This document shows, in pieces, positions 49,461-61,263 of a stretch of 64,000 nt of DNA. Below the pieces are notes generated by a model that saw nothing but the letters and a program-made list of their open reading frames with translations, searched no databases and was not told where the DNA came from. Positions within the stretch are counted from its first letter, which is position 1. The number at the start of each line of letters is the position of its first letter. A program made the translations under genes and the position numbers. The DNA comes from Rostratula benghalensis (lineage: Eukaryota > Chordata > Aves > Charadriiformes > Rostratulidae). The DNA lies in assembly GCA_013399305.1 (NCBI GenBank), contig VXAI01000039.1:4703612-4767611 (forward strand). Reading direction: 5' to 3'.

Positions 49461-50711
49461 TGTGAAATGTCCTTAGAATAATTGCAGAAAAAATAGACCA
49501 GATATTTCAGGATATTTTCTTGCTTTATTAGGTTTAATTTATACTAATTTTTATAGCCTCATTTACTAGCAGCCATCATCAGTACCGAAAGAAATCACTG
49601 TGTAACAAAATAAACCAATTATCAGTGGACATGTTATTTTGGTGGAAGGCAGCTGCTGGTTGTATGACAGAGTATTCAGTAGTATTCATTTTTTTCCTGT
49701 GTGTTTTTGCCTGTGTGACAACTGCTGGGTTTTTTTTCCTATTGTTAAGGAAAAAAAATGGGGGGAAAAAAAAGGACTTGGAAGTTACTTTAAGCACAGA
49801 TGGTCTCTGATTTTAAAGAATGTGTTGTAAATGTGGTATAGAACACTGTACTAAAGTTGAAGCCTAATGGAAGGGTGGCATGTTCCTGTTTGCCCTGGCG
49901 TGGTCTCCCCTGTGTGGAGTGAAATTTTGGCACTTAAGATGTGCATCTCGTAGGGCCGACAAATAATTTATGGCTTGAGCGTGTTCCCCGTTGTGTTGTA
50001 GCTCCTCTGCAGTATGATGTTGCTAGTATAACATGAGAAGTGCTATAGTGTAAATGGGAGTGACTGGGGAAATTTCTGAGTTTAAGATATAATTACAGTC
50101 AGAGAGGAGAATTATAAGAGCCATATGTATATCAATCTCTTCCAGATCTTGCGCCCCCTTTGTTTTTAGTGGGATTTGTGTATTTGCTGTGCAAGGAGAA
50201 TCAGGAGCTATATTCAGAAGAGTTTAAATGGCTTATTAAAGGGTTCTGGACATTTACCTGCCACAGCCCCTGGGTATCTGTGGCCTGTGTAGTAGTGAAG
50301 CTGCTGAAAATCTGAGAGAGCTCGTCAAGTGCACTGTTTATAAATACTTTATAACAATGTTTGCAGCTCTGCAGCAGCACTCTTTTGGGTTGAGGAAAAA
50401 AGGAGGTGGTGTCAACCCCTCTGCTTTATCCTCATCTTCATGAAAAGTCGTGTTCAGTTCAGGATTTGGTGAGGTAAAGGTGGGTCCTTCTTCCCACCCT
50501 GACTTCAGTGATATTCTCAGGAGCCAGCAGTGAACGGATCCCTCCCCTCTGGGGCTGCCCTGATCTTCAGAGGCTGATACCAGATACAGGCAAGAGCTTG
50601 CTGTTTTATCTGCATTGTCCATCTCTACCTTAATGAGTGAAATGGTTAAGTATCGGAGGGGGCGAGCCTCAAGGAATGTGTCTTCCATTTGGCTTGAATA
50701 TTTCGGTGGAT

Positions 50712-50747
50712 AAAGGGAGAGGGAGGGAGAGGAGAGAGCGAGAGAAA
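50712..50747 (+). repeat. Purine-rich GA tract upstream of internal promoter
   Basis: Thirty-six bases of A and G with a single C (GGGAGAGGGAGGGAGAGG...). GA-rich tracts of this kind occur in TATA-poor promoters, can form H-DNA, and bind GA-binding zinc-finger factors. It lies about 700 bp before the proposed transcription start and could be part of the promoter or ordinary simple sequence. Confidence 0.5.
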
Positions 50748-51179
50748 TCCACTTACATCACTGGAACTGCATTGAGTGTGTGCCTGTGTGCAGGTTAAGA
50801 GACAGACTACAGTGTCTTTGCTTTCTGCAGGAAGCAGCAATGCCGTTTGTATCCTAAGAGGAATTTTTTATTTAGAAAAGGAAGCATTCTTTCTACCCAG
50901 GAAATGGCTTTCCTTGTGCGTTGCTATGCCAACTGCCTGCAGCCATGGTCTTCCAAAGTAAGCACAATAACGTAATTATATTGGCGTATTGCATTCAGAC
51001 TCATGATTCTCTGGGTTTTTGTGTGTGTGTAACTGTGTTGTATTTCTGTTGCTGACTCTTTGGGCGGTAGACGTGCTCATCTTGATTGTGAGGAACAGGC
51101 ATCATAAAATTAAATGTCCATCAATGTCACGCTGTTAAGATTAATTGTGCAAACTTGGTTAGCTGAGTGGAACAGAGAT

Positions 51180-51440
51180 CACTGGTCACTACTCTGTCAG
51201 CATCATTAGCAGCCAGGGGAGGAGGTCCCTATCCGCGGGCTCTGCCCTGATTTTGGGGGAGTGGAGGGTAGTGGTGGAGCGTGGGGAGGCTGCGTGTGTG
51301 AGTGTGTGTGATTGCAAATGAAACAGGAGTATTAACAATGCTTGGCTGAATGCTGGGGGCTGGTTCCTGCACCCTGACTAATATAATAATGCATTAAGGC
51401 TTTTTGAGGGAGTCTCTGTGCAGTCAGCCATTTTAGCTTT
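51180..51440 (+). promoter_or_regulatory. RAPGEF2: Putative internal promoter of the short (MKPL) RAPGEF2 isoform
   Basis: Known RAPGEF2 transcripts include one whose first coding exon starts MKPLAIPANHG, so a promoter must lie upstream of 51779. This stretch is G/C-richer than the intron (CCGCGGGC near 51233, GGGGGAGTGGAGGG near 51257), has an A/T-rich TATA-like patch TAATATAATAAT at 51379-51390, and about 35-45 bases later a reverse-orientation YY1-type motif GCCATTTT at 51427-51434. YY1 sites often sit at or just past the transcription start. I therefore suggest a start near 51410-51425. It is not a classical CpG island. The exact start cannot be fixed from sequence. Confidence 0.45.
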
Positions 51441-51778
51441 TTTCCTTCTTTTTCTTTTCTTCCAATTCCTCAGGCTTGGGGAATGGTTTTGTTCCCTTGG
51501 ATGAATGCTGGCTATGTAGGGTTTCATCAGGCTCTCTACGTCCTGACTTGCTTAGACTTTCAGTGTTACAAAAATGGAGCCTAACGCTGTCGTTTGGATT
51601 GCTGCTCTGCACTACAAGTGTGAGGGGGGGGTTGAGCTTACCAGTAGTGACACTTTTAGCTCCAGCTTGCTTTCCCCCCCTCCTCCTCTTTTTAATGTAA
51701 TGCTGTAGAGAGTGACTTGCCATCCATAAGAAATTGGTACATGATGTGTAAATTCAGTTCAGCTTATGTTTCTTCATT
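51415..51778 (+). other. RAPGEF2: Putative 5' leader of the MKPL isoform, with upstream ORFs
   Basis: If transcription starts near 51415 and the leader is unspliced, it is about 360 nt with many AUGs before the main one. The upstream ORFs are 51483-51584 (33 codons, G at -3 and G at +4), 51574-51708 (44 codons, A at -3 and G at +4, so the strongest context), 51741-51782 and 51766-51804 (13 and 12 codons, both overlapping the main start), plus minimal ATG-stop pairs near 51695. None is in frame with the main AUG. This predicts poor or regulated initiation at 51779, unless an intron or later start removes them. Confidence 0.4.
51574..51708 (+). other. Upstream ORF in strong Kozak context (44 codons)
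   Basis: Starts at AAAAATGG (A at -3, G at +4), begins MEPNAVVWIAALHYKCEGG, has a proline run PPPP near its end, and stops at TAG 70 nt before the main RAPGEF2 start. It overlaps the end of the previous upstream ORF in another frame. No homology is recognised. It could be a translated upstream peptide or merely a scanning obstacle, or not transcribed at all. Confidence 0.3.
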
Positions 51779-51838
51779 ATGAAACCACTTGCAATCCCAG
51801 CTAACCATGGAGTTATGGGCCAGCAGGAGAAACACTCA
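51779..51838 (+). CDS. RAPGEF2: RAPGEF2 alternative first coding exon (MKPLAIPANHG...)
   Basis: Twenty codons, MKPLAIPANHGVMGQQEKHS, followed directly by an excellent donor, TCA|GTAAGT. This is the N-terminus I recall for the canonical human RAPGEF2 product (about 1,499 residues), which lacks the first CNB-like domain and continues LPADFTKLHL. It therefore identifies the gene as RAPGEF2, not RAPGEF6. The start has A at -3 and A at +4, an adequate context. It ends in phase 0, like the micro-exon at 36906-36923, so both isoforms share the downstream acceptor, outside the window. The upstream boundary of this exon is not visible from sequence. Confidence 0.97.
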
Positions 51839-54800
51839 GTAAGTATTGCAAATTCTGTTTGTTCTATCAATAACCTGTCACGGGCAAACTGCATGGAGAT
51901 TGAAACTGCTTGTCGTCCTCCTGCACACGGGCTTTCCTGCTTGTGAATTTAATAGTGGGTTTTGAGGGAAAGCTGTACCTGAGGTGGCGTTAGAGTCAGT
52001 GGCTGTATTTTAGATTGGTTTTAGCTTAGAAAAGGCACCTCTCTAGGTTCTTTTTGAATGTTAAAAAAATTACTGGAAAAATGCTGACAGACATTGGGCA
52101 AGCAGCTATGAGAATTCAGTTAAAATCACTATGCATTTGTTAAAACTTTAAAGAAACATTCAAGCTGTATAGCAAGTGATGTAACTGTAGGTGACGATAA
52201 GAATATATTTATTTTGTCTAGTGCATGGTACTAGTGTGCTGTTGCCTTGTGGAATGGCGTTTAACATCTGTGATACACTTATGCTGAAAATGCAGGAACT
52301 GTTAGTAAAACATGGCATGAACAAAAGGCGTAAGTACTGATGCTTTCTAATTGATCCCATGAGTCAGCTACACCTTTGTCACGCTTTAATCCCATAGGCT
52401 GCCTGTGTTTATTGTTTGGGAAAAATGCATTCATAAGCAGAAGAGCAAACATTATTTAACAAGGCCTCAGGTGTTAGGAATTAGAAATTCAGGTTTTACG
52501 TGAAATAGGATTCTAGAAGTATACGTTCTTAACACTCAGTTAACATGTTGGAAATCTTCATGTTAGATTGTGTGTGCTTCAATATAATTTTCAATCTGAC
52601 AATTTGTTTCTCGAAAAGATATTTACATAAATATGTTTGTGCTTACTGTGTGTGTTAGAATGTGCATGGGCATGTGTACAGTGTGCTCAGCATGTACAGC
52701 TGAGAGTTGTGAGTATCAGGAAGATGTGATAGCAGGAACTTTTTAAAGGAGGAATATTTTCATCAGGAATTCAGTTATGATTGTGTAGAAAGATGGAAAG
52801 TAATCTAGGAACACTTCAGAATATGTCTAGTGGATTTTTCTTATGTGTGTAGCAGATATACCACAGTTTCTTGTTGCAGACTGTTTTGTTCCTTTCCCTC
52901 CTTCTTAATTACATTCTAAGTATAAAGGAGTTCATGTTACCCAATCATTTGGTGTTCATGAAATATTTAGAACTTAATTTAAAAAAGAAAAATCTCTTTT
53001 CTTCCTGAAACTCAAGTGCTGAAGAAGCTGAAAATGGAATAGTATACCCTGAATTTACAAATAGGAATAAAATCAGAAAGCTTTTTTTCTACTCTGCTAA
53101 GAACATTGGTAAAAAGTTCTAGATTGACTCCAGTAACCCACCATGTCAACCGATAGAAAATAATTGCTTATAGATAAAAGGGAAAAAAAAAATCAAACAA
53201 GCCCTAACATTTTAAAGATTCTGCATTACAAGCTCTGTCATATTTCAGTTGTATTACTTTTAGTTAATTACATCACAGAGATAAATTTTACTCGCTGGAC
53301 CAAAATGTATGAATAGTAGAAGGGAAAAGCTTAAGATACTGCTTTACAAGAAAATTAATTTACCTTAAGTCCACATACATGTAAGAGAAAGAAATCTTAG
53401 TTTGACATACAGCTGACACACAATTGCGGATTTTGCTTTAGGAAAAGACATGGTTTCAAGTTTATATAAAAGTTTAAAATGAAACTATGAAGACACAATG
53501 TAACTCAGGTGGAGAGAAAAAAAAACAACCAAAAACAACTCTGTGGCAATGAAACTTTCCATGCTTGGGTTTCCAGATAGAGGTTATTTGGCTTGGTAAA
53601 TTGGACTTGAAAGATGTGAGTTCTTGGTTGAGAGGGAAGGCAAGCTTAGATTTTCAAGGTATGTAGACTTTGTCTTGCTTTACCTAAAAGGAAAATTTAC
53701 TGAATTCATAATTCTTGGTGATGAGGGATTTTCATATTGGTATGTTCCCAGAATCCTAAATATATTATTCTTATCTGACTTGATTTTATTTCAAGGAGAG
53801 AGCCTTAATTGCTTCTGTGACATTCCCGCCTACAGTCTCACAGCTTGATTTGCTGGGACAATCTGGAATTGAATGCAAAAAATCTCCTGTGTGAGGTTTC
53901 ACAAAATTCTGTGAATTAATTTTAGTTAATGCAGTTAAATCGTAATTTTATACTAGTTTAGTTGGGGAATGGGGGGATGGGTGTGTCTACTGTGAAAATA
54001 GTATACAAACTGACCATTATGTTCATAGTGGTGCGAATGGAGGGAGGAAAAGTAAAAACATATGTTGCGCTTCCTAGACTACTTAATATACGAAATAAAA
54101 TCAGCCACATCAGTCATGTGGATTGGTCCTACATGCCTCACATTTTCTAAATTGGAAGAGTTTAGAGCAGTACTGTGGATACCTATTTGAAGGTGATATT
54201 GCTCTGTGAGTGGCGTTCCTTGATACACAGGTATTGTCATCTGCTGAACAGGGACTTAACATGAAAGAGATAGAAATGAAAGCTGGATTGTCGAAAAGTA
54301 GTTTTGTTTAGTTATTGTACGTATAGTGCTGTTATTATAATTTTCCTAACCTTAAATGTTAGGAGGAGGATTGATATTTTGAAAATGGACACTTTGTGAA
54401 TGATGAAACAGCTATCTCTTGAAAAGTTTCATAAATTGAATTGTACACCTGCATTTTATGTGGAAAAATCACAGAAAGGTTGGGTGTATGAAGATTCCCA
54501 CAGTAGGTTGGGGCCTTCCCAAATGTTATCTTTCTGTCTCATTTCTCCTTTTCTCTTGTATGTGTTGTTTGTAGGAACTTCATTCAAAGTTATTTAAAAA
54601 AAAAATTAAAATTGACAGGTATAAGGGCTTTTAAAAATGTGACTTGAGAAGCCTAGTTCTTTCATGACTATGTAATGATTTGCATTATGAATTGCGGGGG
54701 ACATTGGACTGACTTACGCACAACCTGTAAGAAAGAATAAGTTACATTTTTACTTTGGATATTATTGAAAAAAAGCCTACTAATAAAGGATATGTTTCAC

Positions 54801-55259
54801 TGCCAGCCCAGTGACTCTCTTTTAGTCATCATGTAGCTACTGTGAAGTCTTGTGATGCACTTGACCTGTCTTGAATTACTGAAAAATATTGAAAGAAATA
54901 AGTAAAATCTTTATGAACTAAAATATAGTAAGAACGAGCCAAAGATTTGTGGCCCTGTGCTAGGGCCCCCTTCACTTCCAGGAATGAAAAGAAAATGAGT
55001 GGCATTTTGAGGAAGAGTCTTGACTGGTAATTGTTCAAATATGACTATTTTAGCTTGGTTAGTAAGAGTGTTGGCTGACATAATTTTCTGGAAGAGATCA
55101 TCAGGTTTGGTTTATAACTCAGGCAATACATGTAACCTTGGATAGTTATCTGTCCTTTGAGTGAGCATCACACTGTGAATAAGAAATGGGGAGAGAGAAG
55201 TGATGTGATCAGCGGCTATGCTTTGTAAACTGAACAATCTGAGATGGTCTCATATCTGT

Positions 55260-55291
55260 GTACATATGTACAGGCATATGTACATATGTAT
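55260..55291. repeat. Clustered palindromes (TACATATGTA type)
   Basis: A 12-bp palindrome GTACATATGTAC (55260-55271) is followed by an exact 14-bp palindrome CATATGTACATATG (55276-55289). They share the TACATATGTA core, so this is probably a degenerate short tandem repeat. Confidence 0.8.
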
Positions 55292-55533
55292 ATACCTGGA
55301 AAAAAATTGATGTATGAAAAAAATCTGACTAGGTAGTAGCTTATTAGCTACTGTAGCTGCTGATGGTTGTGATTTTGATCATCTTAATGAATTACATTGC
55401 ACTGGGATTTGATACAGCATTTTTTTTTGTTGTTGTTAGACACCTTTATTTTTATTGCTTATTGCAACCAGATTTCTGGTTCCACCCCTGCTGATTGCTT
55501 TTAATTTCCTTTTACTTTGTATATTTTGATTTT

Positions 55534-55548
55534 AAAAAAAAAAAAAAA
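55534..55548. repeat. A15 homopolymer
   Basis: One of only two long A-runs on the + strand, compared with about ten long T-runs. Confidence 0.95.
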
Positions 55549-58500
55549 GTCTTCTCTGTAGCCCAGTAAAGGAGTTATATATTTTTCATGTGATTAAGAA
55601 TAGTATTTCACCTCTTTATAGATGTATTATGAGACACTCTTTAATTACATGACCATATATCTTCTGCAAGATTCATCTCAAGACAGATAGCTCTGGTTTA
55701 ATGAGTAGCTATTTGATACTTTGGGCTAGCTTCATTGCTCAAATGGCCACGTTGTGTTTATGGTGTATTATTCAAGTCCTACTCAGAAGATGAAAGCATT
55801 AATTATTATTTTTTTTTTCTGTGACTTTTTAAGGTGTTTGTAACTACAGTGTTCATGCAATTCATTGCAGTAGTGCAGGGGTGGGCACTGTCTTCATTTT
55901 TTCCAGTAGGAACATCGGAGCAAATATTTGGGAAAAAGTAAAGACAGAATTTTGAGAAATTAAGCATAGTTAGGCCTAAGTAAGTGTTCGAAATATAGAT
56001 TTTTATTTGAATTATCTGTGTATTGGCCCAGTTCAGGTACTCACAGTTGATTTTTAAGTGACTTGCTTGGCATCCTACCAGAGAACTGTGGCAGAGTCTG
56101 GATAAATTCCTGTTCTCCAGGACAACATTTAACTGCACATATTCTCAAAAGCTTATAAATGGTGAAATTTGGGTCATTTCTTAGGAATGACAGTGAGTAT
56201 ATTAGTGACCTGTAGAGATGGCAATGAAAGTATCCTTGGCGTACAGGAGATGTCCTGCCGTCTTTCTGTTACTGTTTCCAGGCCTGGGGATTGCACAACA
56301 TATTTAAGGGGGATGGAGAGAGAAGAAAACCACACCAAAAAAAGCCACCATCTGTATCTATGATGTGTATGTGTGCATGAAACACCTTTCTCTACCTTCT
56401 TAAGAAATAGCTGAAATTTTTTTAGGTTAACATGGATAGTTAGTGTAGATCTCACAGCATTTGCTTAGAAAGCTAATGAAGTAGGAAAAGCTCAGGCCTC
56501 ACAGTAAGAACTGGGAAACTACCATAATCAGAATGCAAACCAGTAATATTGAAGAGACTAAATTTAATGGCAGTGTTGGGAGCGCTTGCAAAGTGGTATT
56601 TATGATGATGCACGCTGACGTGTCATTTATAGTCACAGTACAGATGTGAACCCTGAAAAGGAAAGTCAGTTTCTTCCAAAATGCTGTTTTGAGACTAACA
56701 GACTAATATTAATACTATTTATCATTACTGAGTTGTAGGCACTCCTGCCTGACCTTCAGGCGTGCTGAAAATCGAGCTGAAATTGAGAGCTGCTGATACC
56801 AAACAGTTGAAAAAACCCAACCAGACAACAAAAAAACCCGAGCAAAATGGCAAATGTCAAAAGAAACAGAAAATCCTGAAGCCCTTAACATGCTGTTGAT
56901 ATGCTCCTGATTCTATGGGTTAATAAAGACACGGGAATAATAGAAGCTCTAAAAGAATAGAAGATAATGGGACTGTTTTTGAGCTACCTAGCATAAGTTA
57001 AAATATCAGGGAACTAGCAATATGCACGTAGAAGAACAAACATGAAGTTCATTCTAACTAGAAGAAAGCACAGTCAGCTAAGGAAATCCTGTGCCTCAGT
57101 ATCTCAAGTTGATTCTTCCATCTGCAAAGTATTTGTAGTCCCTTGCAGAATACTGGCTGAAGATCTGTGAACTTACATTTAAACAAGTGGCGTAAACTTA
57201 ACCATTAGAAATGGCCCCGTACAAATATTCTAGCAAGATGAAGTAAATTAGATTTTTGGAAATTACATTTTACTTATCAAAGGCAGAGAATCTCAGATAG
57301 TGATATGCAAAGAAATGTGTAGCTCAAGAGGATGAGAAACTGCTGTCAGTTGTGTTGTCTGATTTTGCAGTTGTGACGGCTGCTGCTGGTGCTACTCAAA
57401 GGGAAGTGTCTCATGTTCTGTATCTGCTGCTGAGATGACCCAAAGCTCATCTGCAAAATACATCTGTACTTGATAGCTTTACAGGTTGTCTGCAAATCAG
57501 TGAAACATTAAAAAGTAACTGCATGTGTTTTAACAATATGAGCATTAGGAACTGGTTTCTAAACTAGAATTGGATGAACATTTGAACTGTGTTCAGATCA
57601 TCAGCTCTCTGGCATAATGAATTATGTTGATGCTGGAAACTCTTTACCCATAATTTTTTTAAGCTTATTTAAAATTGGGGGTTTTTTTCAACTATCTTAG
57701 ATATTATTTTATTCCCATATGTATTCTATGCTTTAAATTGCAACCAATGAATCCTTAACAGCACCCTTGATGTTTGAAAAGCTGAACTAATTTTACTAAC
57801 CCTTTCATGAATACACAATGATGTGATTTTTATCTGACTGGAATAAAGTTTTTCAGGATCTCAGAATTATTTTATTAAAGTCTGAGTTTGATTTCTGGTA
57901 TGTTTGTTGCAGCAGCAGATATATAGCCAGACTTAATTCTTTTCACTTGCATTCTTGTTAGTGTTCTTTAAATTAAAAATTTTGTAGAAGTCATATTACT
58001 GAAAAACCCTTGACAGTAGAGTATTTTGGGAGTTCATGAAGGTGAGGATAATAATGAAACAGTGTTTCCAGTGTTTGTTACTGCCAATGGATAAGAAGTT
58101 CTACTGACTGTGAATACCCTACATGGTAGTTATAGTTAATGCTAAGGAGTTAGGGAAAAACAAAATAGTAATGTCTCAAGGTATACCCTTGACCAGAGAA
58201 CCTTGTACCGGCCACACTTCATTTTCAATATCGTATTTAAAAGAGCCTGGTAGCTGTAATCCAAGAGAAGTGTGGGGTGACCCCCTTCAGGTTTGCAGAC
58301 TTTCTAGGATTCTAACTTCTGCATGCTTAACCCATCAATTTGTTACTGAAATATAGCTGGCATTTATCCAATATCCCAGTACTACTAGATGGTTGGTGGT
58401 TCTTCCAGTTTTGTCAGCTTGCCAGTAGTCTCTTTTGCTGTTCATTTTGCGACTGTGATGATTCAGCTGAGAACCACAGGAAGAATAGGCTGTACCGAAG

Positions 58501-58788
58501 GGGTCTCTGCTCAGTGGGTTGCTTGTGAAAGCTGATCCTATGCCCAGGAGCTGGAATTTATAGGAGTGTTTGTCTTTACTTTCTATACCTGTATTTGCAT
58601 GGGGGTGCTAGAAGGGCAGATGAGGGGCAACAGATTGCAGTGATTTTATGTGGGTTATGTTTGAAGGTAAATAGCCTTATGTTAACATAGCACTTGACCC
58701 AAATACTGCTACTTGGTTCCTAATGCATCTGACATATAGGTGTGGAGATAAGCTATTGCCTAACATTTTTGTGTGGTTGGGGTTTTTG

Positions 58789-58806
58789 GTGTGTGTGTGT
58801 GTGTGT
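58789..58806. repeat. (GT)9 microsatellite
   Basis: Nine GT units, continuing into a T/G-rich low-complexity stretch (TTTGTTTGGTTTTG). Confidence 0.9.
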
Positions 58807-60722
58807 TTGTTTGGTTTTGTTTGTTTGCTTGGAAAAGATGAAGAAGCACAGCCAATTGCATTTGATGAAATAAATGGAAGATAAGATATAATTTTGTGTA
58901 GATAGTATTTGCAATTTATACTTGTGATGCTGGATTTTGTTATTAGATTAGTGTAGTATGGAAGAATGTAGGTCCAGCCTTTGGCCAAAAGGCATCATGT
59001 GCTTTTTTGGGTTGCTTTCACAGCAAATGTGAAGCTTGTTACTATGAACCAACCTCATGGTATTTAGCTAACCTGGTATTCTCTCCTTGGCCTAAAACTT
59101 AGGCTGGCCAAAAAGCTAAAAATAAAAGCATCAGTCTTTCTGTGGTCCATGGTTTCCATTGGAAATGTTGGAGCACAAAATGCCAGCATGTTTAGCTTTT
59201 CATGAACAGTGAAAGGGGGTTTTCTGAAATGGGGAGTAGCCCGCTAAATGTCACAGTGTGGACTGGCTATTATTCTAGCCTTTCCTGAGTCCTGTATTAC
59301 AGGCAGTCAAGTTGATGTCTCCTGTGATATGCCATTCCTACCAAAATGTGACTAGAGGCACCTTAAAAAGGCATCAAATGACTCAATCTGCTACGAGATT
59401 CAATAATTCCTTTGCTTTGTGGTCCCTGTGCTGGGTAGCGCATGGAAATGTGAATGTCCCTTCTTTAGTTTAAAGATGTTTTCTGTTTTTTTCCTTACAA
59501 GTCTTCTGAGTTTCAGTTTAGTGAGTATTGTAAAGAACCACAGAAAGCTCTGAACCATTTGACAAAATGTGAAGATGTTGCTTTGAATATGAAGGTGGTT
59601 TGACTCTCTGCCCTCAGATGTATGCATACCTTCATGGCATTTGCAGCTTTTAATTGAATTGACACTTCTTCTGTGGACTGGGAATATGAAAACTCACTAG
59701 CACCAACCTTCTCATTCAGCCCCAGCTTCTTGGTTTGAATCAAGAGCCAGTTGCTTTTCAAAATACAGGGGAAGCAGGCTTCTCAGTTAGGGTGCAAAGA
59801 AGTGCAGAGTATTACATTATAGCTGCATTTAGTATCTGTTCATAAGTTAACAAATGCTTTGTCAATGGTTAAGTGTAGCTGTGTGCAGCACTTCTAACTT
59901 TCTACCTGTAGATAAATAATTCCACCTGTCCCAGTCTTGGTGACAAAGTGAAAAATGTTGCTGATGTTTTGGTCACAGTAATGCATCCCCTTGGTAACTG
60001 CAGTTACCTGATCTTTACAGGTGCATGGGCAGCCAGGGAGGAACCACACTGTAAACCCAGACAATAGCCCAGTGGTCAAATTCCTCAACCTGTGATTCCT
60101 TTCACTCAATCTATAAATGTTGCCTCAATTTATCTGGCTGCAGCCTGTCAGCTTGCTTGCTGACAAGCACAGGCGCTGTGCACTGGGTCATTGGGACACA
60201 ATGACTGGGTAGGATTTATTACTATAGAGCTTGATTCCAAACTGTGACTTTGCAAGTAAGAAAAATGTATTAAAGCTTTTTTTTTTTTTTCTTCTCCTCC
60301 AAAGAAGGATTTCATAAAAAATGACGTTGTGCTATTTTGTAGGTCTGCTCTCTTTGTGTATTGAGTTATGTTGGCTTGCTTTGTAGTTAAAAATAGGCTT
60401 TTACTGTTCTGTGCTGCTGTTACTCCTGCAGAGCCAGGAGAATGGGAGCTGGATTGTGTGGTTAGGACTCCATGCATAGTATTGTTTCCTAAATGCTTGT
60501 CTGATACTGAGTGCCTGCCAACCTACTGAATGCTGTAGGAGTTACATGAGTGTTAGGACAGCCTAATGTGGGATGATTTGAAAGAGCATGGTAAGGCCTG
60601 AAAAAGAGAATATGGCTGCAGAAATGGATTGTACATTTAATATTGGTAGCAGGATTGGTGACTTGAAGACTGGGCAATGAAAAACGTTGTATCTGAAAGC
60701 TGGATGTATTTGGTTGCAGTTG

Positions 60723-60739
60723 AAAAAAAAAAAAAAAAA
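60723..60739. repeat. A17 homopolymer
   Basis: Run of 17 A on the + strand, preceded by GTTGCAGTTG. No retrotransposed gene body was recognised upstream. Confidence 0.95.
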
Positions 60740-60854
60740 TTGTTCTAGGTTTTGGAAAACCTAAAGCGAATTGTGGATATTATTTCTTGGTTAACTACAT
60801 TCTGGGTTTACTGAACCATCAGCCCTCTTCTCATTTTAACCCAAATACTTTGTG

Positions 60855-60872
60855 TCTGTGTGTGTGTGTGTG
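60855..60872. repeat. (TG)n microsatellite
   Basis: Short TG repeat with one interruption before GTGCGCCC. Confidence 0.85.
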
Positions 60873-61246
60873 GTGCGCCCTTGATTTGTTTTTTTTTTCT
60901 TGCATGTAAGCAAGTAAAGGTTCTCCAATACTTGCATTTTACACTCTCTGCTTCTGCTGCTTCACTGATCAAGATACAGCTTGACCTCTAAATCTTAATG
61001 TATTCCTATAACGAGCTAGGAAAAAAAATAATCTTCCAAATACTTGGCAGGTAGTAGCTCTTTACTCTTCTAGATTGCTCAGGAAAGATCCAGATGTCAG
61101 ACTTGGATGTGTCCCTGATGTGCTTGCCTTTTCACTTTTGACCCGCATCACCAGTGGATTTTTTAGCTGAGTTTTTGGCCTTTGAATAAGTTGCTGACTA
61201 TAGAGGGGATTTTGCTTGAAATATCCATAAATTATGTAGAAGAATC

Positions 61247-61263
61247 TTTTTTTTTTTTTTTTT
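61247..61263. repeat. T17 homopolymer
   Basis: Run of 17 T on the + strand after AGAAGAATC. Intronic simple sequence. Confidence 0.95.

Larger units (their letters stand above)
36924..51778 (+). other. RAPGEF2: RAPGEF2 intron, containing the internal promoter at its 3' part
   Basis: For the long isoform this is intron, continuing past the alternative first exon to the off-window acceptor. It holds a T23 run (38745-38767), an 11-bp-stem hairpin (38470-38493), a 24-bp perfect palindrome (44462-44485), the largest CR1 copy (42265-42856), a TTG microsatellite (46392-46408) and candidate conserved blocks at 46990-47260 and 49250-49460. From about 50400 it grades into the G/C-richer promoter region of the MKPL isoform. 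No other exon was recognised. Confidence 0.85.

Noticed and set aside
50338..50688. 116-codon - strand open frame just upstream of the proposed internal promoter
   Set aside because: It could suggest a divergent transcript, but the protein has no recognisable features and the region is GC-richer, so long open frames are expected.
55806..56138. 110-codon - strand open frame
   Set aside because: Low-complexity lysine-rich start or end and no family resemblance. Treated as chance.
60148..60477. 109-codon - strand open frame crossing a poly-T tract
   Set aside because: Its lysine run comes from the homopolymer. No domain was recognised.
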